From the NCBI RefSeq assembly GCF_000732625.1, contig NZ_JPJI01000032.1:1493180-1557179 (forward strand): DNA of 64,000 nt, read 5' to 3'. Of the stretch, positions 9,811 to 16,912 are shown piece by piece. Positions within the stretch are counted from its first letter, which is position 1; each line of letters begins with the position of its first letter. Both the position numbers and the translations under genes were made by a program. Source of the DNA: Nonlabens ulvanivorans. GTDB lineage: Bacteria; Bacteroidota; Bacteroidia; Flavobacteriales; Flavobacteriaceae. The notes under the pieces are model-generated. The model saw nothing but the letters and a program-made list of their open reading frames with translations. It was not told the origin of the DNA and ran no database searches.

Positions 9811-12090
9811 TTGAAAGCAAACAGTTACATACACGGTTTTATAACCTTAAGTTTTTTCTTAATTATAACTTCTTGCGCTGTTAAAAAATATGTGCCTGAA
9901 GATGAACTATTGCTTAATGAAACATATGTTGATATTAAGCTAGATTCACTTACAGATGTAAAAGATGTTGCTGCGTTAAAAGCTCAATTAGATCTCACTA
10001 TATCACCGCAACCTAATAGCACTTTTTTAGGAATGAGACCAGGCTTGCATTACTATTATAAGGTTAAAAGGGATAGTGGTGGCTTTATAGCGCGATTTAT
10101 GAATAGAAAGATAGGAGAGAAGCCTGTGTATTTATCTGATGTAGAACAAGAGGCAACTAAAGATCTATTGCGCAATAGATTAGAGAATAGAGGTTTTTTC
10201 TTCTCTAATATAACTTCAAAAACTATTGAAAACGAAAAGCAAAAAGAAGGTAGTGTAACCTATCAAGTAAGTTTACCTAATCCGTATAGATTAAAAACCT
10301 ATCAGGTTGATAATGATTCTATACCATTTTATAAAGTTCTAGAAAATCAATTGTCAGATTCTCCCATTAAAGTGGGATCTCGCTTTGATCTGTCTGCCTT
10401 AACGCAAGAGCGAGAGCGTATAGATAACAACCTTAAAAGCAAAGGCTATTATAATTTTAATTCTGGGTTTTTAATATTTCAGGCAGATACTAATCAGTAT
10501 GATAATAGAAGGTTTGATTTATTCTTAAAGCTCAAAAAAGACGTACCTACTAAAGCAATAAAGCCTTATCAAATAAAGGCTGTAAAAGTCTACCCATATA
10601 ATGTAACAAGTAATGATACTGTGGTTATAGATAGTGTACATTATGCTGATAAGGATTACATACAAGAATCTGATTTTTTTAGACCAGATCGGTTAGATCC
10701 TTTTATATTGTTAGAACCAGGTGATTTATACAATCCTACTAAGTCTAGAGCCACTAGTCGACGATTAGGATCCATAGGTGCTTATAAATTTGTCAATATA
10801 GAATATAAAGAACTACAAGAATCCAACGACAGTCTTAATTATTTAGAAGCTAGTATTTATTTATCGCCTTTGAATAAAAGAGCTATCCGTGCAGAATTAC
10901 AGGCGGTAACTAAATCCAATGATTTTACGGGTCCTAGTTTAGGACTTACGTTTTCTAACCGTAATCTTTTTAAAGGTGGTGAAGTCCTTAATATAAAAGC
11001 AACTGGTACTTATGAAGTGCAAATAGCAGGAAATAGTGATGCCGGACAGACTAGTACAGAATTCGGACTAGGAGCAGATTTAATCTTTCCACGCATGCTG
11101 GCGCCTATAAACGTAGATAGTGATTATTTCGAATATGCAATTCCTAAGACCAAAACCAGTCTCAGCGCAACTATTTTAAATAGAAGTCAACTATATAGCT
11201 TGTTAACTTTTTCAGGTAGTTTTGGTTATACTTGGCAAGCAAATCGATATGTAACACACGAGTTCAATCCTATTTCTATTAACTATGTAAATCTGTTAAA
11301 TACGTCTACAGAATTTGAAGAAATACTAGATGAGAATACCTTTTTACAAAATAGTTTTGAGCAGCAATTCATTTCTGGTTTAACCTATTCTTTTACTTAT
11401 AATGAGCTTATAGATGAACGTAAAAAAGCTTTGTTTTATGTAAATAGTACAGTAGATATAGCTGGTAATAGCATCAGCTTATTAAGTAAAGAAAATGAAG
11501 AAGGAAAGAATGAATTTTTAGGACTAGAATATGCACAATATGCAAAGGCAGATGTAGACTTCAGATTTCACTATTTATTGAATAAAGATTCTCGTATTGC
11601 CACTCGATTTTTTGCTGGTTATGGCTTACCGTATGGTAACAGCGATGTGTTACCGTTTAGTAAGCAATATTTTTCAGGTGGAGCTTATAGTGTTCGTGCT
11701 TTTAGAACTAGATCATTAGGGCCAGGAGTTTATAGTCCAGAGGACGATGACGACCGTTCCTTTTTTGATCAATCTGGTAATGTGCGATTAGAAGCAAACG
11801 TTGAATACCGTTTCCCTATTTACAGTTATTTTAAAGGGGCACTTTTTGTAGACGCAGGTAATGTATGGACCACAGCAGGTAGTGGATTACCAGGTGGTGA
11901 ATTTTCTAGTAATTTTTATAATGAATTTGGGATAGGAGCAGGATTAGGAATGCGAGTTGACGTGCAGGGATTTGTAATACGTTTTGATCTAGCTGCGCCA
12001 TGGCATGACCCATCTATGCCGTCTGGTGAGCGATGGAATTTTGATATAGAAAACCCAGTTTTCAATTTTGCTATAGGTTATCCATTTTAA
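9811..12090 (+). CDS. tamL: TamL, outer-membrane BamA/TamA-family lipoprotein
   Basis: The product has 759 residues from a TTG start. The N-terminus ends in a lipobox, LIITSC (Cys22), the lipoprotein form of TamA typical of Bacteroidota. POTRA-like segments follow (about residues 30-360), then a C-terminal 16-strand barrel of the Omp85 superfamily. The barrel shows the FSGGAYSVRAFRTRSLGPG motif, whose VRAF corresponds to the conserved VRGF of BamA/TamA, and ends in an aromatic residue (FAIGYPF). It should work with TamB in outer-membrane protein assembly. The 9-bp gap to tamB indicates co-transcription. A degenerate dispersed palindrome follows the stop codon at 12110. Confidence 0.9.
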   Translation: MKANSYIHGFITLSFFLIITSCAVKKYVPEDELLLNETYVDIKLDSLTDVKDVAALKAQLDLTISPQPNSTFLGMRPGLHYYYKVKRDSGGFIARFMNRKIGEKPVYLSDVEQEATKDLLRNRLENRGFFFSNITSKTIENEKQKEGSVTYQVSLPNPYRLKTYQVDNDSIPFYKVLENQLSDSPIKVGSRFDLSALTQERERIDNNLKSKGYYNFNSGFLIFQADTNQYDNRRFDLFLKLKKDVPTKAIKPYQIKAVKVYPYNVTSNDTVVIDSVHYADKDYIQESDFFRPDRLDPFILLEPGDLYNPTKSRATSRRLGSIGAYKFVNIEYKELQESNDSLNYLEASIYLSPLNKRAIRAELQAVTKSNDFTGPSLGLTFSNRNLFKGGEVLNIKATGTYEVQIAGNSDAGQTSTEFGLGADLIFPRMLAPINVDSDYFEYAIPKTKTSLSATILNRSQLYSLLTFSGSFGYTWQANRYVTHEFNPISINYVNLLNTSTEFEEILDENTFLQNSFEQQFISGLTYSFTYNELIDERKKALFYVNSTVDIAGNSISLLSKENEEGKNEFLGLEYAQYAKADVDFRFHYLLNKDSRIATRFFAGYGLPYGNSDVLPFSKQYFSGGAYSVRAFRTRSLGPGVYSPEDDDDRSFFDQSGNVRLEANVEYRFPIYSYFKGALFVDAGNVWTTAGSGLPGGEFSSNFYNEFGIGAGLGMRVDVQGFVIRFDLAAPWHDPSMPSGERWNFDIENPVFNFAIGYPF

Positions 12091-12109
12091 AGAAGTCTTG
12101 TTAGATAAC

Positions 12110-12123
12110 GCTTCCGCGAAAGC
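12110..12123. repeat. Dispersed palindrome copy 4, one mismatch
   Basis: GCTTCCGCGAAAGC differs from the core by one base. It lies between tamL and the DUF805 gene. Copy 14 at 63782 carries the identical variant. Confidence 0.75.
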
Positions 12124-12199
12124 ATAGTAAAAAAAATCTTACATTTCACTATTAGATTTAAGAAAATAAGTGCTTAAATTGCCTTCTTAAATTTAACAT

Positions 12200-12694
12200 A
12201 TGGAAACCAATAACCAACCCCAAAACACAGAAGTACGCTCACGTCGTGAGAGAGAACCATTTATGCCAGAATCCAATGGTATGACCATGATGGAAGCAGT
12301 AAAATCGGTTTTTAATAAATATACTGATTTTACAGGTCGTGCAAGAAGATCAGAATACTGGTACTGGCAATTATTTAATTTTATTGTATTTATGATTTTG
12401 TATGTACCTGTGATTATAGGAGCTGCATCAGAAAATGAAGCAATAGCAATTCCATTTGGAATTCTTATGTTATTATACATTTTAGCTACTATAATTCCAT
12501 CATTAGCTGTCATCGTAAGAAGACTGCATGACACTGGTCGTAGTGGTTGGTTTTACTTTATGGGCCTTATACCTTTTATAGGTGGAATCATCTTACTAAT
12601 TTTTTGCGTTGAGGATAGTAAACATGGTGCTAATCAATGGGGACCTAATCCTAAAGGAATAGGGAATGATGATTTTAACAGGAACCAATTTTAA
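12200..12694 (+). CDS. DUF805 domain membrane protein
   Basis: The product has 164 residues. A hydrophilic N-terminus (about residues 1-45) is followed by FTGRARRSEYWYWQLFN, the family signature, then about three hydrophobic segments, with VRRLHDTGRSGWFYFMGLIPFIGGIILLI before the last of them. DUF805 proteins are small inner-membrane proteins of unknown function. The ATG at 12200 is the first start after AT-rich non-coding DNA. The gene appears monocistronic or loosely paired with the next one, 91 bp downstream, which has its own TATCTTTA -7-like box (12765-12772). Confidence 0.85.
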   Translation: METNNQPQNTEVRSRREREPFMPESNGMTMMEAVKSVFNKYTDFTGRARRSEYWYWQLFNFIVFMILYVPVIIGAASENEAIAIPFGILMLLYILATIIPSLAVIVRRLHDTGRSGWFYFMGLIPFIGGIILLIFCVEDSKHGANQWGPNPKGIGNDDFNRNQF

Positions 12695-12785
12695 TAAATT
12701 ATTAAAATTTAATAAATAAACTTAAATTTTCCTCAACTATAAACGGTTAAATGGTAATACTCATTATCTTTAACATAAAACGTTT

Positions 12786-13892
12786 ATGTGGAGGAAAATT
12801 TTTCAGGTTTTAGGCTTAATAGCTGCTTTATTAAGTTTATTACCTCTTATTGCTGTAGACTATTGGTGGATACGCATCTTTGACTTTCCACATTTACAGC
12901 TCACGGCTTTTACACTTTTGGCCATCCTTCTATATTTCTTTACGTTTAAACCCAAATGGGTAAACGATTATGCCTACATAAGTATTTTAATAGGCTGTTT
13001 TATATTTCAATTTGTAAAGTTTATCGATTACACACCTTTTGTAAAAGTTGAGGTAAATGATAGTTCTGAGCATGTTAATGAGGATTCAATAATTGAGATT
13101 TATACGGCTAATGTTTTACAGAAAAATGATAGCGGTGATAATCTTTATCAAGAAATTAAGGAGCAAAAACCGGATCTTATTGTTTTTACAGAAACCGACC
13201 AAAGATGGAGTGAAGAAATCAATCAGCAAATCGGTGAGGCATATCCTTTTAAGATTGAACAACCACAAAATAATACTTATGGTATGTTGGTTTATTCAAA
13301 ATTAGAACTTACCGATACTAAAATTAGATTTAAAGTCGATCCAGATATACCTTCTATAGAGGCTAAAGTGATTATGAGAAATGGAAAACCGTTTCAGCTA
13401 TATGCCATACATCCCACGCCACCGATGCCACAGCACAATCCTATGAGTACAGATCGCGATAAAGAGTTGATTTTAACGGCTATGGCAAGTCATAATTCTG
13501 AAATTCCAGTAATCGTCTTAGGGGATTTTAATGATGTTGCCTGGTCTGATAGCACTCAACTTACTAAAACGATTGGTAAGCTGTTAGATTTAAGGATAGG
13601 TAGAGGTTTTTATAATACCTACCATGCACAGTACCCATTAATGCGATGGCCACTAGACCATATTCTTACCTCTCCAGAATTTAGGTTAAAGGATGCTGGA
13701 ACAGGTACTAATTTTGAAAGTGACCACTTTCCATCATGGGCTGTATTAACTTTTGAGCCAGAACTGGCGGAAGATCAAGCACCTAAAGAACCTTCAAAAG
13801 AGGACTGGCAAGATGTGAAAAAACAAATGAAAAAATCCGGAATAGAAAATCTTATAGAGTTACCTGATGCTATAAAAGATGCAGGCGATTAA
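12786..13892 (+). CDS. Membrane-anchored endonuclease/exonuclease/phosphatase family protein
   Basis: The product has 368 residues. Three hydrophobic segments occupy about residues 5-80. The rest is an EEP-fold domain with its motifs in order: IYTANVLQKN, PDLIVFTETDQRW, VIVLGDFNDVAWSD (metal-binding Asp and Asn), WPLDHILTSPEF and the terminal SDHFPSWAVLTF. Such domains hydrolyse phosphodiesters in nucleic acids, phospholipids or small molecules. Topology puts the domain outside the cytoplasm if the odd number of segments is right. The C-terminal 45 residues are charged. The stop codon overlaps the 3' end of the convergent DJ-1/PfpI gene by 4 bp. The substrate is unknown. Confidence 0.85.
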   Translation: MWRKIFQVLGLIAALLSLLPLIAVDYWWIRIFDFPHLQLTAFTLLAILLYFFTFKPKWVNDYAYISILIGCFIFQFVKFIDYTPFVKVEVNDSSEHVNEDSIIEIYTANVLQKNDSGDNLYQEIKEQKPDLIVFTETDQRWSEEINQQIGEAYPFKIEQPQNNTYGMLVYSKLELTDTKIRFKVDPDIPSIEAKVIMRNGKPFQLYAIHPTPPMPQHNPMSTDRDKELILTAMASHNSEIPVIVLGDFNDVAWSDSTQLTKTIGKLLDLRIGRGFYNTYHAQYPLMRWPLDHILTSPEFRLKDAGTGTNFESDHFPSWAVLTFEPELAEDQAPKEPSKEDWQDVKKQMKKSGIENLIELPDAIKDAGD

Positions 13893-14638
13893 TTTTCTTT
13901 TTCTTGATTTATTATAAGATGTGGATAGTCGGCAAGATTGTATTCTAACACTAAACCACCAGCAAGATCATTTGTAATATCCGGCCCGTAAAGTACATCA
14001 CATAAATACATAGCAGCTTCAAAAGATCGTGCACCACCAGCACTAGTAATTACTTTACCATCGTGTACAAACCATACATTTTCGCGTATGTCTAGATTTG
14101 GAAATCTTTCCCTCATTTTATGGACGTCACTAGGGAATGTGGTTGACACCACGTGGTCTAATAGGCCTGCTTGTGCAAGCATAAACGCGCCATCGCAATG
14201 TGATGTTATATAAGTGGCAGCACTACCAGTTTGTTTAATCCAATTTATTACCTCAGTGTTTTCTAAGTCACTATCTAGATGATGCTCGGCACTTGGAATA
14301 ACTAAAATATCAATTCGAGGCGCGTCATTAAAATCATAATCTGGCTGCAGCCTCAATCCCTCAAATGTTGTGATAATATTTTTAGACTGTGCAACTGTAA
14401 ATGTGTTCATTGGTTTTACGCTTTCGCGAAAGCGTGTGTGTTGAAAAATATCGAATGGAGCAGTCAGTTCAGTATTGAAAGTACCGTCCATCACTAAAAA
14501 ACCTACATTATAGGCGTCTTTTAATAGAGTAGGAGCTTTGTGCTGAGTTGAGCTCGTGGTGGTTAATACAGGTTTTTGTTCTTGCTGGCACGATATCAAA
14601 ATGAAAAAGCACAGTAAGGTGATAAATAATTTAGGCAT
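13889..14638 (-). CDS. DJ-1/PfpI family lipoprotein
   Basis: The product has 249 residues with a lipobox FFILISC (Cys17), so it is predicted to be a lipoprotein. The domain is of the GATase1-like DJ-1/PfpI class, resembling the N-terminal half of GlxA-type AraC regulators but without any DNA-binding domain. The nucleophile elbow is ITSHCDGAF with Cys148. The family includes chaperones, deglycase-like enzymes and ligand sensors; which applies here is open. Its ATG overlaps the crcB stop by 1 bp, and it is the last gene of an SRPBCC-crcB-DJ-1 operon. Dispersed palindrome copy 5 is inside the gene and is read RFRES at about residues 69-73. Confidence 0.8.
   Translation of the reverse strand: MPKLFITLLCFFILISCQQEQKPVLTTTSSTQHKAPTLLKDAYNVGFLVMDGTFNTELTAPFDIFQHTRFRESVKPMNTFTVAQSKNIITTFEGLRLQPDYDFNDAPRIDILVIPSAEHHLDSDLENTEVINWIKQTGSAATYITSHCDGAFMLAQAGLLDHVVSTTFPSDVHKMRERFPNLDIRENVWFVHDGKVITSAGGARSFEAAMYLCDVLYGPDITNDLAGGLVLEYNLADYPHLIINQEKEN
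14418..14435. repeat. Dispersed palindrome copy 5 (inside the DJ-1/PfpI gene)
   Basis: ACGCTTTCGCGAAAGCGT, a perfect 18-bp palindrome read on the minus strand as RFRES, the third reading frame used by this repeat. Confidence 0.9.
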
Positions 14639-15009
14639 TAATTAAGTTGTTTGCCTAGATAATAAGCACAGTAAACGGCTATATATCCTAGAATAATAGT
14701 TAATAGTAGATAAATTAAGGCTCCTAAATAATTAGATTCATTAGTGAGTTTAAATACATCTACAGAAAAGGTAGAAAAAGTGGTTAAGCCACCGCAAAAG
14801 CCTATTCCTAATAAAATATAGCCATGACTATCTAGTATGTTTTTATGAGAAAGTGATAGAAATAATCCTAACAAAAAACAGCCTATAACATTAGCAACAA
14901 TAGTAGGTATCCATTTGATCTGATCTGTATTAATCCATACAGAAAATAAAAAACGTAGTACACAACCGAAGCCTCCACCAATAAATACTAAAAGAAGCTG
15001 CTTAATCAT
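14638..15009 (-). CDS. crcB: Fluoride exporter CrcB/FluC
   Basis: The product has 123 residues, the usual length, with four hydrophobic segments. Family motifs are GGGFGCVLRF near the N-terminus, the Asn of TIVANVIGCFLLG, and GFCGGLTTFSTFSVD, which carries the central Na+ site and the pore-lining Phe and Thr residues. CrcB forms an antiparallel dual-topology homodimer that passes fluoride out of the cell; a single gene is sufficient. It overlaps the upstream SRPBCC gene by 8 bp and the downstream DJ-1 gene by 1 bp, indicating tight co-translation. No fluoride riboswitch was recognised upstream of the operon. Confidence 0.92.
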   Translation of the reverse strand: MIKQLLLVFIGGGFGCVLRFLFSVWINTDQIKWIPTIVANVIGCFLLGLFLSLSHKNILDSHGYILLGIGFCGGLTTFSTFSVDVFKLTNESNYLGALIYLLLTIILGYIAVYCAYYLGKQLN

Positions 15010-16033
15010 TTTCTACAACTGGTAAATATATTTCAGTGATGTTATCTGCTGGATTAGGTGTTAAAGCCGGATCTGTCTTATAAACCTCAAATGGTGCTTG
15101 TAATCCAGGTATATATCCTTGTTGTGCCATAAATAATTGCCCCTTATCCCATGTTTCTTGTAAGTGGTCATAAGTACCTTTTAAGGTAACCTTAACCGCT
15201 CTTGTAGGCTCTATATAAGTACATAATACCGCTGCGTCTGTCGCTGGAATTACACGATCTCTTACCGGTATAGCTGCAGAAAAAATTACACTGTTGTTAT
15301 TATGATCAAATTTTTCATAAATACTCATAGGCATTCCATACATAGATATATTTTCTTCTTTCATGTACTTCATAATATCTTGTAACATGATTGCCATTTC
15401 ACCAGAAAATTTATCCATGCTAGTAGAGGTTGTTTGATAAAGTATATAACCACCTCCATAATCAACTAATCCAGGATTACTGATTTCGTACTTTTTCATT
15501 TCTACTAATAGATATTCTTCTATATTATTGAGGCCTTTTTTATACATAGGTCTGATTTCCTCTTCTAGATCTAATCCTAGAATAAAATTCATAACCTTAT
15601 TTTTGAGGCCATCTTCACCTTTAATATTCCAAACAACTTCTGTCCCTTCAGGCACTGGGTTTAATGTCATTGTCACGACACTTTTTGAATCAGAAATACT
15701 AGTATGATATTCCATTTCCGACTCCATACTTTTGTTGGGTTCTAAAGCAGTAATTGTCATAGAACCATTACCGTATTCATCTTTAAAACTATAGTTTCCA
15801 TTAATACCTGTCGTTATATCACCTAACGTGTTAGTTACTTCAGTAGAATTAGTCCATGGATTCCAATGGTTCCAGTTTTTAAAATCTGAAATTTCTTCAT
15901 AAATCATCTCTGGCGGTGCTTTAATTATTTTCTTTTCTGTGATATAATACGTACCATCTTGTAAAGAAAAATATACTGCTGCACCTATGATAATTACTAG
16001 TATAAAGAGAAAGAGGTATTTAAGGACTTTCAT
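15002..16033 (-). CDS. SRPBCC domain protein with C-terminal GyrI-like (effector-binding) domain
   Basis: The product has 343 residues with an N-terminal hydrophobic segment (about residues 5-23), so it is probably membrane-anchored. An SRPBCC (START-like) ligand-binding domain covers about 30-175, beginning IIKAPPEMIYEEISDFKNWNHWNPW. A GyrI-like/AraC-effector-type domain covers about 190-340, including AAIPVRDRV and VKVTLKGTYDHLQETWDKGQLFMAQQGY and ending ITEIYLPV. Both folds bind small hydrophobic or amphipathic ligands; no catalytic residues are evident. It is the first gene of the operon with crcB and the DJ-1 gene. A TATATTTG -7 box (16053-16060) sits just upstream, after the preceding terminator. 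Confidence 0.8.
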   Translation of the reverse strand: MKVLKYLFLFILVIIIGAAVYFSLQDGTYYITEKKIIKAPPEMIYEEISDFKNWNHWNPWTNSTEVTNTLGDITTGINGNYSFKDEYGNGSMTITALEPNKSMESEMEYHTSISDSKSVVTMTLNPVPEGTEVVWNIKGEDGLKNKVMNFILGLDLEEEIRPMYKKGLNNIEEYLLVEMKKYEISNPGLVDYGGGYILYQTTSTSMDKFSGEMAIMLQDIMKYMKEENISMYGMPMSIYEKFDHNNNSVIFSAAIPVRDRVIPATDAAVLCTYIEPTRAVKVTLKGTYDHLQETWDKGQLFMAQQGYIPGLQAPFEVYKTDPALTPNPADNITEIYLPVVEND

Positions 16034-16052
16034 TTAGGGAATTTTGATTTAT

Positions 16053-16060
16053 CAAATATA
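16053..16060 (-). promoter_or_regulatory. -7 box of the SRPBCC-crcB-DJ-1 operon
   Basis: On the minus strand TATATTTG matches TAnnTTTG exactly, 20 bp before the ATG at 16033. It lies downstream of the terminator at 16072-16104, so this operon appears to have its own promoter. Confidence 0.55.
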
Positions 16061-16071
16061 CGATTAAGCAT

Positions 16072-16104
16072 AAAAAAAACGGCCGGAAAAGATTTCCGAC
16101 CGTA
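16072..16104 (-). terminator. Strong intrinsic terminator ending the candidate small RNA
   Basis: Read on the minus strand, ACGGTCGGAAAT and TTTTCCGGCCGT form a GC-rich stem followed by eight T. It lies about 180 bp beyond the response-regulator stop and upstream of the SRPBCC promoter. Confidence 0.85.
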
Positions 16105-16183
16105 AATGAGAAAGTCTTATCAGGACTTCCTTCCCCCTAAAATTATTGTATAAGGAAATAATTCCTATTCAATCTTGTATAAC
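16072..16183 (-). ncRNA. Candidate small RNA, about 110 nt, controlled by the adjacent response regulator
   Basis: This is inference from signals. A -7 box TAACTTTG (16188-16195, minus strand) is followed by about 110 nt with no credible ORF and then the strong terminator at 16072-16104. Inside, AAGTC-ctgataa-GACTT forms a small hairpin ahead of the terminator stem, separated from the 5' part by a G-rich stretch (GGGGGAAGGAAG). A 7-2-7 NarL-type palindrome is placed at about -42. The next gene downstream has its own -7 box, which argues against this being only its leader. The transcript start is estimated, not measured. Confidence 0.45.
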
Positions 16184-16187
16184 AATT

Positions 16188-16195
16188 CAAAGTTA
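16188..16195 (-). promoter_or_regulatory. -7 box of the candidate small RNA
   Basis: TAACTTTG on the minus strand matches TAnnTTTG. No -33 TTTG is present at the expected distance; instead the response-regulator palindrome ends 22 bp upstream, suggesting activator dependence. Confidence 0.5.
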
Positions 16196-16217
16196 AAGTA
16201 GTTTGTGTATTTATAAA

Positions 16218-16235
16218 ATACCCTTTAATGGGTAT
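16218..16235. promoter_or_regulatory. Putative NarL-type response-regulator site 1 (7-2-7 palindrome)
   Basis: ATACCCTTTAATGGGTAT contains two inverted heptamers (TACCCTT and, on the other strand, TACCCAT) separated by TA, the 7-2-7 arrangement known for NarL/NarP. Its centre is 35 bp upstream of the centre of the -7 box at 16188-16195, the same spacing as site 2. Confidence 0.6.
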
Positions 16236-16285
16236 ATTTTAAAGTATTTCTAGTAAAAACAAATATTTCATTTAACAATTGTGAA

Positions 16286-16912
16286 TCACTTGTAATGCTG
16301 GTGTTTTTGTAAAGCATATCTTAACAGCTCTCCTTTGCCTTGTAAGCCTAGTTTTTGAATAATATTTTTACGATGTTTAATAATTGTGCTAACAGCTGTA
16401 AATCGTATTTCGGCAATTTCTGATGATGTTTTTCCTTGTGCTATTAACTTTAAAATTTTCGTTTCACTAGGTGACAGTATTGTTTTATTATTAGAAATTT
16501 CATTGCTTTCTATTTCATTAATATTAATAGAAGCATCAAAGTATCGTTGTCCTTTACTTGCTTTAATTATAGCAGTTTTGACTTCTTGTAGACTACTGGT
16601 TTTTAATATATAACCATAAGCGCCGGCTTTAATCATTTCTCGTATCGCATCTTCGTTATTAAACATGGAGAAGGCAATTACTTTTAAGGTAGGACGTATT
16701 TTTAATGCTTTTTTACACAATTCAACACCATTCATACGTGGCATACTAATGTCTGTTAATAGAACATCTGGCTTTTTAAAATCTAATTTTTCAAGTAACT
16801 CTTTACCATCTTTTGCGGTACCTACGACTTCAATCTCTTGAACATCTTTAAATAGTAATAAAAGACCATCTATGAGCGATTGATGATCTTCGGCTATTAG
16901 TAATCTTATCAT
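16286..16912 (-). CDS. NarL/LuxR-family response regulator
   Basis: The product has 208 residues. The receiver domain (about 1-120) begins MIRLLIAEDHQSL, with acidic pocket residues Glu8 and Asp9, phospho-acceptor Asp54 in VLLTDISMPRMNG, and a Lys at ILKTSS. A LuxR-type helix-turn-helix fills about 140-205: LSPSETKILKLIAQGKTSSE then IAEIRFTAVSTIIKHRKNI. It should be phosphorylated by the histidine kinase whose stop codon overlaps its ATG by 4 bp. Regulators of this family bind 7-2-7 palindromes; two such sites flank this operon (16218 and 19310), suggesting autoregulation. The local context does not identify the stimulus. Confidence 0.92.
   Translation of the reverse strand: MIRLLIAEDHQSLIDGLLLLFKDVQEIEVVGTAKDGKELLEKLDFKKPDVLLTDISMPRMNGVELCKKALKIRPTLKVIAFSMFNNEDAIREMIKAGAYGYILKTSSLQEVKTAIIKASKGQRYFDASININEIESNEISNNKTILSPSETKILKLIAQGKTSSEIAEIRFTAVSTIIKHRKNIIQKLGLQGKGELLRYALQKHQHYK

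Noticed and set aside
12193-12534. 113-residue open frame on the minus strand across the DUF805 gene
   Set aside because: It lies wholly opposite a gene with clear family motifs and has no recognisable domain of its own.
15002-16060. Fluoride riboswitch in front of the crcB operon
   Set aside because: The leader between the -7 box and the ATG at 16033 is too short, and no crcB-motif-like fold was seen.
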